This document shows, in pieces, positions 16,878 to 25,244 of a stretch of DNA of 64,000 bases (the stretch's first letter is position 1; every line of letters starts with the position of its first letter). The translations under genes and the position numbers were made by a program. The DNA is from Streptomyces microflavus. GTDB taxonomy: Bacteria; Actinomycetota; Actinomycetes; Streptomycetales; Streptomycetaceae. Under the pieces are notes generated by a model. The model made no database searches and was not told the origin of the DNA. It saw only the letters and a program-made list of their open reading frames with translations. The stretch lies in contig NZ_BMUG01000004.1 in assembly GCF_014650075.1 (NCBI RefSeq), positions 620,001 through 684,000 of the forward strand. The letters run 5' to 3'.

Positions 16878-19619
16878 ATGGACGAAGAGGGCACGCGGGG
16901 CGTACGGGGCACGAGCGCGGACAGGGTGCCCGGCCCGGCCGTGCCACCACCGCCGGCGGGGCCGCCGGGGGAGTTCTGGGCGGGGCAGCCCGCGTCCGGA
17001 GAGCCCGGTGCACGGCAGTCCGGGCGGCCTTCGGCCGGTTCACCGCAGCCCGAACAGCCACTGCCTGAACAGCCACTGCCTGAGCAGGCACTTCCTGAAC
17101 AGCCGCAGCCCGGGCAGTCGTGGGGAAGCCGGCCGTCGGACGGGCAGCAGCCGCAGCCCGCGGAGCCCTGGGCGCAGGCGCCCGGGAAGCCTTCGGCCCC
17201 GCACCACGGGCAGCCTGTGGCACCGCAGGCCGGGCAGCCTTCGGTGCCGCACCCCGCACAGCCTTCGGCAGCGCACGCCGGGCAGCCCTCCGCCTGGACC
17301 TCTCCGCCGCCCCCGCCCGGCCCGCCCCCCGCTCGCCCCGCCGCCCCGCCACCCCCCGTCGAGCAGCCGCCCGCCGGGGCCCCCGCCCTGGACGCGTGGC
17401 TGCGTACTCCCAGGCCACCGCAGGCACCGGGCGTCTGGCGGTACGGGTTCACGCCGCGTCCGCCCGAGCAGGGTGAGGAGGTGTCCGACCGCTCCCTCCT
17501 CGTGGGCGCCGTCATCACCCTCCTCTCCGCGCTCCTCCTCTGGTCGCTCTGGCGCAACGGCTACCTCCCGTACCGGCTCGTCCCCCTCAAGCTCTTCACC
17601 CCGGGCGAGTGGTGGAACCCGGGCACCGGCGGCGGCCCCCGCACCATCGAGGGCTCCAAGGCCCTCGCCGTGTACGAAGCGCTCCTCTTCGGCCTGCTCG
17701 TGTACGGCTGCGGCCGGATCGGCAATTTCTCCGAGCTCTTCCGCCGCCACGTCGTGAGCCGAGGACAGCCCTTACTCGCCCTCGCGGCGGCCGTCGCCGC
17801 GGGCTTCACGCAGCTCCTGGTCTGGAAGGACACCCTGCCGGTCGTCCGTCCGGTCCTGTTCCTGGTCGCCGCCGTCGCGGGCGCCGAGTTCTACCGGAGC
17901 CCGACCGCCGTCTACGTGGTCTACGCCCTGATCGTCGCCGCCGTCCTGTACCCCTTCGCCCGCCTCGGCCGCTGGCGCGCACTGATCGCCGCCCGCCGGA
18001 GCGGCTCCACACCGGCGACGGCCGACAACACCCCGGACCCCGCCACCGCGACCTCCGCCGACCGGTGGCCCGAGCTGCGGGCGGCGGGGTGGACCGACGC
18101 GGCGGACACCCTCACCGCCGAGGTCCGCACCGGCCGGATGAACGACGTGGACGTGGCCCGGCTCCGCCACGCCTGGGCGCAGGCCACCCGCAGCCCCGAC
18201 CGGCTCGCGCCCCTCGCCGAAGCCGTCCTGCGCACCGGGGGAGCGGCCGCCCTGCACCCCTCGGGCCACCGCGACCTGCCCCGCCGCACCGCCCGCCACG
18301 ACGTGCTCACCGGCCAGGTCCGGATCGGCCGGTGCGCCGAGGACCCGCACAACCCCTACGCCCGCCGCTCCACCGGGATCGCCCTGGACCCCACCCTCCT
18401 CGGCACCTCGCTGCTGGCCGTCGGACCGCCCGGCGCGGGCAAGTCCGCCCGGCTGGTGCGGCCCGTCGTCGAGGCCCTCGGGCTGCGCGCCCTGGCCGGA
18501 CAGGCGGCCGTACTCGCCGTCGGCGGCGCGGGCGCACCCCTCGGCCCGGACGACGCCTTCGACGTCGTCGTACGCGTCGGCAACCCCGCCTCCGCCCACG
18601 ACCTCGACCTCTACGGCGGCACCACCGACCCCGACGAGGCAGCCGCCGTCCTCGCGGAGGGGCTCGTCGGCGATGTCGGCAGCCTGGACAGCCGCCGCGC
18701 CGCCACCGTCCTCGCCCAGCTGCTCGGCCCCTACCGGGCCGCCCACGGCCACTTCCCCTCCGTACCGGAACTGCGCGAACTCCTCGACGGCTCCCCGCAG
18801 GCCATCGCCGGACTCCGCGCCACTCTCGAAGCCGCCGGGCAGCACCCGATGCTCCGTGAGCTGGAGGCCCGGACCCGCCAGGCGGGCGGCCCCGGCGACC
18901 CCGCCCCCGCTCTCGCGGACCGGGTCGCGCTGCTGGACCGGCCCGCGTTCGCCGGGTTCTTCGCCACCGGGCCCGACGCCCGCCCCTTCGCGCTGCGTTC
19001 GCTCGGCCAGTACCCGCTGCGGGTCCGCGTCGACCTGCCGGAGCGCGGTCACGCGGAGGCCTCGCGGCTCCTCACCCGCCTCCTCCTCGCCCAGTTCACC
19101 GCGATCACCGCCGCCCGCACCGACACCACGCTCTTCGCCTGCCTGGTCCTGGACGACGCCACGCACGCGGTGACCGCAGAGACCGTCCGGGGCATCCGCC
19201 GACTGCGCTCGGTCAACGCGGGGGCCGTCCTCGCGCTCCGTACCGTCGACGACGTGCCCGAGGCCCTGCACACCCCGCTGCTCGGCGCGGTCGGCTGCAC
19301 GGCCGCCTTCTCGGGCATCACCACCTGGGACGGCAAGCGGTTCGCCGAGGCCTGGGGCAAGGAGTGGGTGGAGACCCGCGAGGTCGCCCAGCACACCGTC
19401 TTCGCGGACCAGCCGTTCACCCGGGCCCTGCACGCCCTGCGCAAGCTCGTCACGGGCAAGGCGGTGACCACGGACGCGGTGACCGTACGGCAGGTGGAGC
19501 GGGAGCGCTGGTCGGCATCCGAGCTGGCGTACGCGGTCCCGGCCGGGCACGCGGTGATCCGGCTGGCCACGGTCGAGGGCGAGCACGCGCCGCCGCTGCT
19601 GGTGGAGCTGAGCGGCTGA
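16878..19619 (+). CDS. Membrane-anchored P-loop ATPase with proline-rich N-terminus, unknown role
   Basis: 913 residues. Residues 1 to about 195 are Pro/Gln/Ala-rich and repetitive. Four membrane helices follow between about 205 and 375 (SLLVGAVITLLSALLLW, LAVYEALLFGLLVYG, then two more). The large cytoplasmic domain has Walker A GPPGAGKS at about 516-523 and CLVLDDATH as a plausible Walker B near residue 755. The architecture resembles TraD/TcpA-type coupling ATPases and other membrane NTPases of actinomycetes, but no conjugation genes are nearby. The ATG at 16878 follows GGGGGCAGTGG. It sits between gabT and a PucR regulator with no evident metabolic link. The role is unknown; DNA or protein translocation is a guess. 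Confidence 0.85.
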   Translation: MDEEGTRGVRGTSADRVPGPAVPPPPAGPPGEFWAGQPASGEPGARQSGRPSAGSPQPEQPLPEQPLPEQALPEQPQPGQSWGSRPSDGQQPQPAEPWAQAPGKPSAPHHGQPVAPQAGQPSVPHPAQPSAAHAGQPSAWTSPPPPPGPPPARPAAPPPPVEQPPAGAPALDAWLRTPRPPQAPGVWRYGFTPRPPEQGEEVSDRSLLVGAVITLLSALLLWSLWRNGYLPYRLVPLKLFTPGEWWNPGTGGGPRTIEGSKALAVYEALLFGLLVYGCGRIGNFSELFRRHVVSRGQPLLALAAAVAAGFTQLLVWKDTLPVVRPVLFLVAAVAGAEFYRSPTAVYVVYALIVAAVLYPFARLGRWRALIAARRSGSTPATADNTPDPATATSADRWPELRAAGWTDAADTLTAEVRTGRMNDVDVARLRHAWAQATRSPDRLAPLAEAVLRTGGAAALHPSGHRDLPRRTARHDVLTGQVRIGRCAEDPHNPYARRSTGIALDPTLLGTSLLAVGPPGAGKSARLVRPVVEALGLRALAGQAAVLAVGGAGAPLGPDDAFDVVVRVGNPASAHDLDLYGGTTDPDEAAAVLAEGLVGDVGSLDSRRAATVLAQLLGPYRAAHGHFPSVPELRELLDGSPQAIAGLRATLEAAGQHPMLRELEARTRQAGGPGDPAPALADRVALLDRPAFAGFFATGPDARPFALRSLGQYPLRVRVDLPERGHAEASRLLTRLLLAQFTAITAARTDTTLFACLVLDDATHAVTAETVRGIRRLRSVNAGAVLALRTVDDVPEALHTPLLGAVGCTAAFSGITTWDGKRFAEAWGKEWVETREVAQHTVFADQPFTRALHALRKLVTGKAVTTDAVTVRQVERERWSASELAYAVPAGHAVIRLATVEGEHAPPLLVELSG
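17051..17110 (+). repeat. Four tandem 15-bp units coding PEQPL-type peptides
   Basis: Units start at 17051, 17066, 17081 and 17096, each coding a variant of EQPLP. The first two units differ at one base. They form part of the disordered N-terminus of the membrane ATPase and look recently expanded. Confidence 0.8.
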
Positions 19620-19832
19620 GCAGGGGCGCCCGGGGGCCGGGACGGCCGGGAGCGGCTACCCGGGAGTAGGCCGTCCGGTGGCTGAGAGCGGTTACAGGAA
19701 CTCTGCCGCCCTGGCAGAATCGGTGGCAGCCGTTCATACGGGACGGCGTAATCACCGACCACCTGACCACCGATCCGGCCGGCGAAATGCCTCGCCGACC
19801 ACGCGTCCCCGACACCGAGGGTTCCCGGTCCC

Positions 19833-21407
19833 ATGCCCCCCACGCTCGCCTCGCTCGTCCAGCACTCGGCGCTCAAGCTCACGGTGCGGGCGGGGGCGGA
19901 CCGGCTCGACACCCCGGTGCGCTGGGCCCACGCCAGCGAGCTCGCCGACCCCGTCCCGTACATGGACGGCGGCGAACTGCTCCTCGTGACCGCCACCAAC
20001 CTGGACGCCGAGAACGCCGAGTCCATGCGGCGGTACGTGCGGCGGCTGGCCGGAGCCGGGGTCGCCGGGGTGGGCTTCGCGGTCGGGGTCAACTACGAGG
20101 ACATCCCGGCCGCCCTCGTCGACGCCGCCGAGGAGGAGGGCCTGCCGCTCCTCGAAGTGCCCCGCCGCACCCCGTTCCTCGCCATCAGCAAGGCCGTCTC
20201 CGCCGCCATCGCCGCCGACCAGTACCGCGCGGTCACCGCCGGCTTCGAGGCCCAGCGCGAGCTGACCAAGGCCGCGCTCGCCGGGGACGGCCCCGCCGAC
20301 CTCCTTGCCCGCCTGGCCGCCCACATCGACGGCTGGGCCGCGCTGTACGACACCTCCGGCGCGGTGCTCGCCGCCGCCCCCGACTGGGCCGCCCGCCGCG
20401 CCGCCCGCCTCACCCCCGACGTCGAACGCCTCCGGGACAGACCCGCCCCCGCCAGCGTCGTCGTCGGCGACAGCGAGGACCGGGTCGAACTCCAGTCGCT
20501 GGGCACCGGCCGCCGGGCACGCGGCGCGCTCGCCGTCGGTACGGGAGCGGCGCTGGGGACCGCCGAGCGGTACGCCGTGCACTCCGCCGTCGCCCTGCTC
20601 ACCCTGACCACCGCCCGCTCCCGCTCCCTCCAGGGCGCCGAACAGCGCCTGGGCGCCGCCGTCCTGCGGATGCTGCTGGCGGGCCAGCCCGACCACGCCC
20701 GGGCGGTCGCCGGAGACCTGTACGGCGGGCTGCTCGACGCCCCCTTCCGGCTGCTGATCGCGGAGGCGGCCGCGCCCGCCGGTTTCGACCTGCTCACGGA
20801 GACGATGGAGGCCGCCGCGGCCCGCTCCGGCGAGGCGCTGCTCATGGTCCCCGAGGGCGAACGCGTCGTTGTCCTGGCGGCCGACGGAGGCGCCGCGGTC
20901 GCCGCGTGCGCGGCCTACGCCGAGGCCCAGGACGACCGCGCCCCACGCGAAGGCGGCACCGAGGACAGCGACGTCGTCGTGGGCCTCTCCGCCCCCTGCG
21001 GCCCGATCGCGGTCTCCGCAGCCTACAAGCAGGCCGAACAGGCCCTCTCGGTCGCCCGCCGCCGGGGCAGGGCCCTGGTCGAGCACGAGGAGCTGGCAGC
21101 GGGCTCGGTGCTGCCGCTCCTCGCGGACGACGCGGTACGGGCCTTCGCCGACGGCATGCTCCGCGCCCTGTACGAGCACGACGCCAAGGGCCGCGGCGAC
21201 CTCGTGGCCTCCTTGCGCGCCTGGCTCTCCCGCCACGGCCAGTGGGACGCGGCCGCCGCCGACCTCGGCGTACACCGGCACACCCTGCGCTACCGGATGC
21301 GCCGGGTGGAGGAGATCCTGGGCCGCTCGCTGGATGACCCGGACGTCCGCATGGAGCTGTGGCTCGCGCTCAAGGCGACGGAGGCGGCGGCGCCGGCCGA
21401 AGGCTGA
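19833..21407 (+). CDS. PucR-family transcriptional regulator
   Basis: 524 residues. An N-terminal PucR ligand-sensing domain (about 5-125, with WAHASELADP and DGGELLLVTATNL), a central GGDEF-like region, and a C-terminal PucR helix-turn-helix (about 450-510, AAADLGVHRHTLRYRMRRVEE). PucR proteins control purine, proline or GABA catabolism; GabR of Corynebacterium is a PucR protein that activates gabTD. Position between gabT and an aldehyde dehydrogenase suggests a GABA or semialdehyde sensor here. The ATG at 19833 lacks a strong ribosome site but begins the conserved domain exactly. Target and ligand are inferred from context. Confidence 0.9.
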   Translation: MPPTLASLVQHSALKLTVRAGADRLDTPVRWAHASELADPVPYMDGGELLLVTATNLDAENAESMRRYVRRLAGAGVAGVGFAVGVNYEDIPAALVDAAEEEGLPLLEVPRRTPFLAISKAVSAAIAADQYRAVTAGFEAQRELTKAALAGDGPADLLARLAAHIDGWAALYDTSGAVLAAAPDWAARRAARLTPDVERLRDRPAPASVVVGDSEDRVELQSLGTGRRARGALAVGTGAALGTAERYAVHSAVALLTLTTARSRSLQGAEQRLGAAVLRMLLAGQPDHARAVAGDLYGGLLDAPFRLLIAEAAAPAGFDLLTETMEAAAARSGEALLMVPEGERVVVLAADGGAAVAACAAYAEAQDDRAPREGGTEDSDVVVGLSAPCGPIAVSAAYKQAEQALSVARRRGRALVEHEELAAGSVLPLLADDAVRAFADGMLRALYEHDAKGRGDLVASLRAWLSRHGQWDAAAADLGVHRHTLRYRMRRVEEILGRSLDDPDVRMELWLALKATEAAAPAEG

Positions 21408-21425
21408 GAAGCCCGGTCGGAGGCG

Positions 21426-21457
21426 GTATTGCATCGACCGTTCCAGAACCCTAGAGT
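21426..21457 (+). promoter_or_regulatory. TetR gene promoter (leaderless) with candidate operator
   Basis: TTGCAT (21429-21434), 17 bp, then TAGAGT (21452-21457), only 6 nt before the ATG at 21464. Transcription would start at the start codon, giving a leaderless mRNA. The sequence 21426-21449 (GTATT ... CAGAAC) spans the promoter and resembles, in inverse orientation, a site before the MFS gene. Confidence 0.6.
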
Positions 21458-21463
21458 GCTGCC

Positions 21464-22060
21464 ATGGCCCGACCGAGACAGTTCGACGAGGACCGGGCCC
21501 TGGACGCCGCGATGCGCACGTTCTGGGAGTACGGCTACGAGGCCACCTCCACCCAGGACCTGTGCACCGCCACGGGGCTGGGGCGCAGCAGCATCTACAA
21601 CACCTTCCGGAGCAAGCGCGAGCTGTTCGCGCGCTCGCTGGCGCGGTACCTGGACACCATGGCCGAAGCTCAGGACGCCGTCCTGGAGGACGCTTCACGT
21701 CCGCCCGCCGAGCGGGTCCGTGCCCTGCTCGACAAGATCGTGGCTGACGAGTTCGACCACCGCCCCCACGGCCGCAGCCTGGGCTGTCTGGGTGTCAACA
21801 GCACGGTCGAACTCGCGGCCCGCGACCCGGAGGCCGCCCGCCTCCTGGACCGCGACGCCGCCCGCAGGCTCCGGACCCTGTCGGCCGTCATCGCCGCCGG
21901 GCAACGCGACGGCTCCATCGCCTCCGCGCGCGGCTCCGACGCCCTCGCCCGGTACGTCAACGCCGTCATCGGCGGTATGCGGATCGCGGCCCAGGGCGGA
22001 GCCGACCGGGCTGCCGTCCAGTCCGTCGCCGATACGGCCCTGGGCGCCCTGATCAGCTGA
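21464..22060 (+). CDS. TetR/AcrR-family transcriptional regulator
   Basis: 198 residues. An N-terminal TetR helix-turn-helix spans residues 10-55 (TSTQDLCTATGLGRSSIYNTFRSKRELF), followed by an all-helical ligand domain. It immediately precedes an MFS exporter gene on the same strand, the usual arrangement for a local repressor of a drug or metabolite efflux pump. No ribosome site is present and a -10 box lies 6 nt upstream, so translation is probably leaderless. The ligand is unknown. Confidence 0.92.
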   Translation: MARPRQFDEDRALDAAMRTFWEYGYEATSTQDLCTATGLGRSSIYNTFRSKRELFARSLARYLDTMAEAQDAVLEDASRPPAERVRALLDKIVADEFDHRPHGRSLGCLGVNSTVELAARDPEAARLLDRDAARRLRTLSAVIAAGQRDGSIASARGSDALARYVNAVIGGMRIAAQGGADRAAVQSVADTALGALIS

Positions 22061-22109
22061 CCCTCCGACTCTCACGTGCCGAACCGAGGCGCGTCCCACC
22101 CATGCCCAA

Positions 22110-22128
22110 GTTCTGAACCGATCAATAC
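22110..22128 (+). promoter_or_regulatory. Candidate TetR operator before the MFS gene
   Basis: GTTCTG ... AATAC (22110-22128), matching the reverse complement of the ends of the 21426-21449 site (GTTCTG at one end, AATAC at the other) with different internal spacing. It lies in an AT-richer stretch 34 bp before the MFS start. Candidate only. Confidence 0.35.
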
Positions 22129-22161
22129 AAAACAACACCTACACGCCAACAGGGGAACTCC

Positions 22162-23394
22162 GTGCCTCGTGCTGTCCATGTACTGGCCTTCGGCATCTTC
22201 GCCATGGTCACCAGCGAGTTCGTCGTCGCCGGACTGATGCCGCAGATGGCCGCGGGACTGGGCGTCACCGTCCCGCAGATCGGCTACCTGATCACGGTCT
22301 TCGCTCTCTCCATGGCGCTCGGCGGACCGCTGCTCTCGGTCGCCCTGTTGCGGCTCCCGCCCAAGACCGCGCTCATGGTCCTCTTCCCGCTCTTCCTGGC
22401 GGGCAACGTCCTGGCCGCCACGGCCTCCGACTACCCGGCCATGGTGATCGCCCGGATCATCACCGGGGTCGCCTCGCAGGCCTTCTTCGGCGTAGCGATC
22501 TCGCTCGGCTCCCAGCTCACCCGCCCCGAGGTGCGCGGCCGGGCCGTGGCGGTCATCCTCAACGGGCTGATGCTCGGCACCCTGCTCGGGCTGCCGCTGG
22601 CCACCCTCACCGGCGAACGGTACGGCTGGCGCGCCGCGTTCTGGTCCATCTCCGCGCTGACGGCCGCCGCTGCCCTGTGCACCCTGATCGGCGTGGGCCG
22701 GACGGGCCGGCCGGAGGGCAGCGGCACCTTCCGCTCCGAACTGACGGCCTTCCGCGCTCCCCGGCTCTGGCTCACCCTGCTGACCAGCACCATGGTCATC
22801 GGCGCGACCTTCTCCGCCTTCAGCTACCTCAACCCGATCCTCACCCGGGTCACCGGGTTCTCCCCGGGCACGGTCCCGCTGCTGCTCCTGGCGTACGGCG
22901 CCGCCACGGTGATCGGCAACACCGCTGTCGGCCGGCTGGCGGACCGCCACACCCTCCCCGTCCTGCTCGCCGGCCTCTCCCTGAACGCGGTGTTCCTGGC
23001 CGGGTTCGCGCTGTTGGCCCGGTTCGACGTCGGGGCGGTGCTCTGCATGCTGGGCATCGGCCTGGTGGGGGTCACCATGAACCCGGCCCTGGTCACCCGG
23101 GTGCAGCGCGTCGGCAACGCCCGCCCGCTCGTCAACACCGTGCACAGCTCCTTCATCACCTTCGGCGTGGTCCTGGGCTCCGCGCTGGGCGGCCTGGGCC
23201 TCGATCGCTTCGGCCTGCGAGCCCCGCTCTGGCTGGGCGCGGCCCTTGCGGTGACCGGCCTGCTCACGCTCGTACCGGATCTGCTGCGCCGTACGCAAAG
23301 GCTCACCCGGCCTCGTACGGCCTCCGACGGCACGGACACCACCTCCCTGGCCAATTCGGAGCACCGGACACCCACCCCACTCCACCCCGGATAA
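22162..23394 (+). CDS. MFS drug/metabolite exporter (DHA1, CmlR/Cmx-like)
   Basis: 410 residues with twelve predicted membrane helices. The first helix contains the TSEFVVAGLMPQMA signature of the 12-helix chloramphenicol/arabinose-efflux type, and the motif A-like loop between helices 2 and 3 is altered (VALLRLPPKTALM). It probably exports a small molecule by proton antiport. GTG at 22162 follows AGGGGA. The cognate regulator is almost certainly the adjacent TetR protein. The pair interrupts the GABA-related genes between the PucR regulator and the aldehyde dehydrogenase, so it may be a later insertion. Confidence 0.9.
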   Translation: MPRAVHVLAFGIFAMVTSEFVVAGLMPQMAAGLGVTVPQIGYLITVFALSMALGGPLLSVALLRLPPKTALMVLFPLFLAGNVLAATASDYPAMVIARIITGVASQAFFGVAISLGSQLTRPEVRGRAVAVILNGLMLGTLLGLPLATLTGERYGWRAAFWSISALTAAAALCTLIGVGRTGRPEGSGTFRSELTAFRAPRLWLTLLTSTMVIGATFSAFSYLNPILTRVTGFSPGTVPLLLLAYGAATVIGNTAVGRLADRHTLPVLLAGLSLNAVFLAGFALLARFDVGAVLCMLGIGLVGVTMNPALVTRVQRVGNARPLVNTVHSSFITFGVVLGSALGGLGLDRFGLRAPLWLGAALAVTGLLTLVPDLLRRTQRLTRPRTASDGTDTTSLANSEHRTPTPLHPG

Positions 23395-23403
23395 ACACGA
23401 TCG

Positions 23404-23444
23404 AGGCCTCCCCGCCCTACCGTGGAACGACGGACGGGGAGCCT
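23404..23444 (+). terminator. Possible terminator after the MFS gene
   Basis: Arms 23404-23414 and 23435-23444 pair with one bulge around a 20-nt loop, 10 bp after the MFS stop codon. Confidence 0.35.
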
Positions 23445-23454
23445 GCCGGGCGTC

Positions 23455-23498
23455 CACGACTTCCGTCACGACCACCTCGTCCACGACCTCCTCACGAC
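23455..23498 (+). promoter_or_regulatory. Four CACGAC repeats before the second aldehyde dehydrogenase
   Basis: CACGAC occurs at 23455, 23467, 23482 and 23493, three of the four as CACGAC(C/T)TCC, within 44 bp ending 21 bp before the ATG. Regular same-strand spacing (12, 15, 11 bp) suggests an activator or repressor array; PucR is a possible binder. Confidence 0.4.
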
Positions 23499-23519
23499 CT
23501 CCGAAGGGCCGGAACCTCC

Positions 23520-24965
23520 ATGACTTCGCCCCACGCCTTCTGGGTGGCCGGCCGCCAGGCCACCGGTGCCGACAGCTTCGACGTCACCAACCCGTACGAC
23601 GGACGCCTCGTCGGCACCGTCAGCGTGCCGACCGACGCCCAGGTCGAGGAGGCCGTCGCCGCCGCCCACGCCGTACGCGACGAGTTCGCCGCGACCCCGG
23701 CACACGTACGGGCCGCGGCCCTCGACCATGTCGTACGGCGGCTGACGGAGCGCACCGAGGAGATCGCCCAGCTGATCTCGGCGGAGAACGGCAAGCCGAT
23801 CAAGTGGGCGCGCGGCGAGGTCGGCAGGGCGGTGTCCGTGTTCCGGTTCGCCGCCGAGGAGGCCCGGCGCTTCAACGGCGGCGAGGCCCAGCGGCTCGAC
23901 ACCGACCTCGGCGGCACCGGCCGCCTCGGGCTGGTCCGGCGCTTCCCGCGCGGGGCCGTCCTCGGTATCGCGCCCTTCAACTTCCCGCTGAACCTCAGCG
24001 CCCACAAGGTGGCTCCGGCCATCGCCGTAGGCGCCCCGATCATCCTGAAGCCGGCCCCGGCAACCCCGATCTCCTCGCTCATCCTCGGCGAACTGCTGGC
24101 CGAGACCGACCTCCCGGCCGGCTCCTGGTCCGTCCTGACGGTCCCGAACGACAAGATGCCCGCCCTGGTCCAGGACGAGAGGCTGCCGGTCATCTCCTTC
24201 ACCGGCTCGGGCCCGGTCGGTTACGCGATCATGGATTCGGTGCCCCGCAAGCACTGCACCCTGGAGCTCGGCGGCAACGGCGCGGCCGTCGTCCTCGGCG
24301 ACTACGCCTCGGACGCGGACCTCGACTGGGCCGCCACCCGGATCGCCACGTTCTCCAACTACCAGGGCGGCCAGTCCTGCATCTCGGTGCAGCGCGTCAT
24401 CGCCGACGCCTCGGTCTACGACCGGCTGGTCCCGAAGATCGTCGCCGCCGTCGAGGCCCTGGTCACCGGCGACCCGGCCGACGCCACCACGGACGTAGGC
24501 CCCCTGGTCAGCGAGGACGCGGCCAAGCGCGTCGAGTCCTGGGTCGACGAGGCGGTCCAGTCGGGAGCCGAACTCCTCACCGGCGGCAAGCGCGACGGCG
24601 CCACCTACGCCCCGACGGTCCTGGCCGGCCTCCCGGACGACGTGAAGCTCTCCTGCGAAGAGGTCTTCGGCCCGGTCATGTCCCTCCAGAAGGTGGACGG
24701 CGAGGCGGAGGCGTTCGCCGCCGTCAACTCCTCCAAGTACGGCCTCCAGGCAGGCGTCTTCACCCACGACCTCCAGACCGCCTTCCGCGCCCACCGCGCC
24801 CTGGAGGTGGGCGGCGTGATCATCGGCGACGTCCCCTCGTACCGCGCCGACCAGATGCCGTACGGCGGCGCCAAGCAGTCCGGCGTCGGCCGCGAGGGCG
24901 TCCGCTACGCGATGGACGACTACACCTACGAGCGAGTCCTGGTCCTCACGGGCCTCGCCCTGTAA
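23520..24965 (+). CDS. NAD(P)-dependent aldehyde dehydrogenase, possibly succinate semialdehyde dehydrogenase
   Basis: 481 residues. Catalytic Cys287 in GGQSCISV, general base Glu249 in LELGGNGA, and oxyanion Asn in PFNFPLN. The C-terminal block VGGVIIGDVPSYRADQMPYG is typical of the aldehyde dehydrogenase group that includes lactaldehyde, glyceraldehyde-3-phosphate and some semialdehyde dehydrogenases. Proximity to gabT and a PucR regulator favours oxidation of succinate semialdehyde to succinate, completing GABA breakdown. The motif set alone does not exclude a phosphonoacetaldehyde or glyceraldehyde-3-phosphate substrate. The ATG at 23520 follows AAGGGCCGGAACC. A longer upstream frame overlaps the MFS gene and is discounted. 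Confidence 0.88.
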   Translation: MTSPHAFWVAGRQATGADSFDVTNPYDGRLVGTVSVPTDAQVEEAVAAAHAVRDEFAATPAHVRAAALDHVVRRLTERTEEIAQLISAENGKPIKWARGEVGRAVSVFRFAAEEARRFNGGEAQRLDTDLGGTGRLGLVRRFPRGAVLGIAPFNFPLNLSAHKVAPAIAVGAPIILKPAPATPISSLILGELLAETDLPAGSWSVLTVPNDKMPALVQDERLPVISFTGSGPVGYAIMDSVPRKHCTLELGGNGAAVVLGDYASDADLDWAATRIATFSNYQGGQSCISVQRVIADASVYDRLVPKIVAAVEALVTGDPADATTDVGPLVSEDAAKRVESWVDEAVQSGAELLTGGKRDGATYAPTVLAGLPDDVKLSCEEVFGPVMSLQKVDGEAEAFAAVNSSKYGLQAGVFTHDLQTAFRAHRALEVGGVIIGDVPSYRADQMPYGGAKQSGVGREGVRYAMDDYTYERVLVLTGLAL

Positions 24966-25029
24966 CACCCAGGACGACCCCGCCCGCGCCCCCGCCTGGA
25001 CAGCGAGCACGGGCGGGGACGCGAGACGG

Positions 25030-25064
25030 ACGGCCGGAGCCCACTGTGCGGGGGCTCCGGCCGT
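25030..25064 (+). terminator. Strong terminator hairpin after the aldehyde dehydrogenase
   Basis: Perfect 13-bp arms (25030-25042 and 25052-25064) with a 9-nt loop, 65 bp after the stop codon. Confidence 0.75.
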
Positions 25065-25244
25065 TCGGCGTGTGCGAGGGGCGCGCCCGTACCCCAGGGG
25101 TCCCCGCCCGGGGAACGCCACCCCGCGCGAAGGCTGGTGCGGGTGCCGAACAGCGGGTACACGGGTTACATACGGACCAGTAAGCAGCTCCTAGCAGTCC
25201 GTGTGTCCATCCGTCCTGCGACGCGCGGCGAGGTGAGGCCCGAC

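Noticed and set aside
25137..25244. N-terminal extension of the acyl-CoA dehydrogenase
   Set aside because: Codons lack the usual third-position GC bias and the region looks like a promoter; GAGGTGAGG marks ATG 25245.
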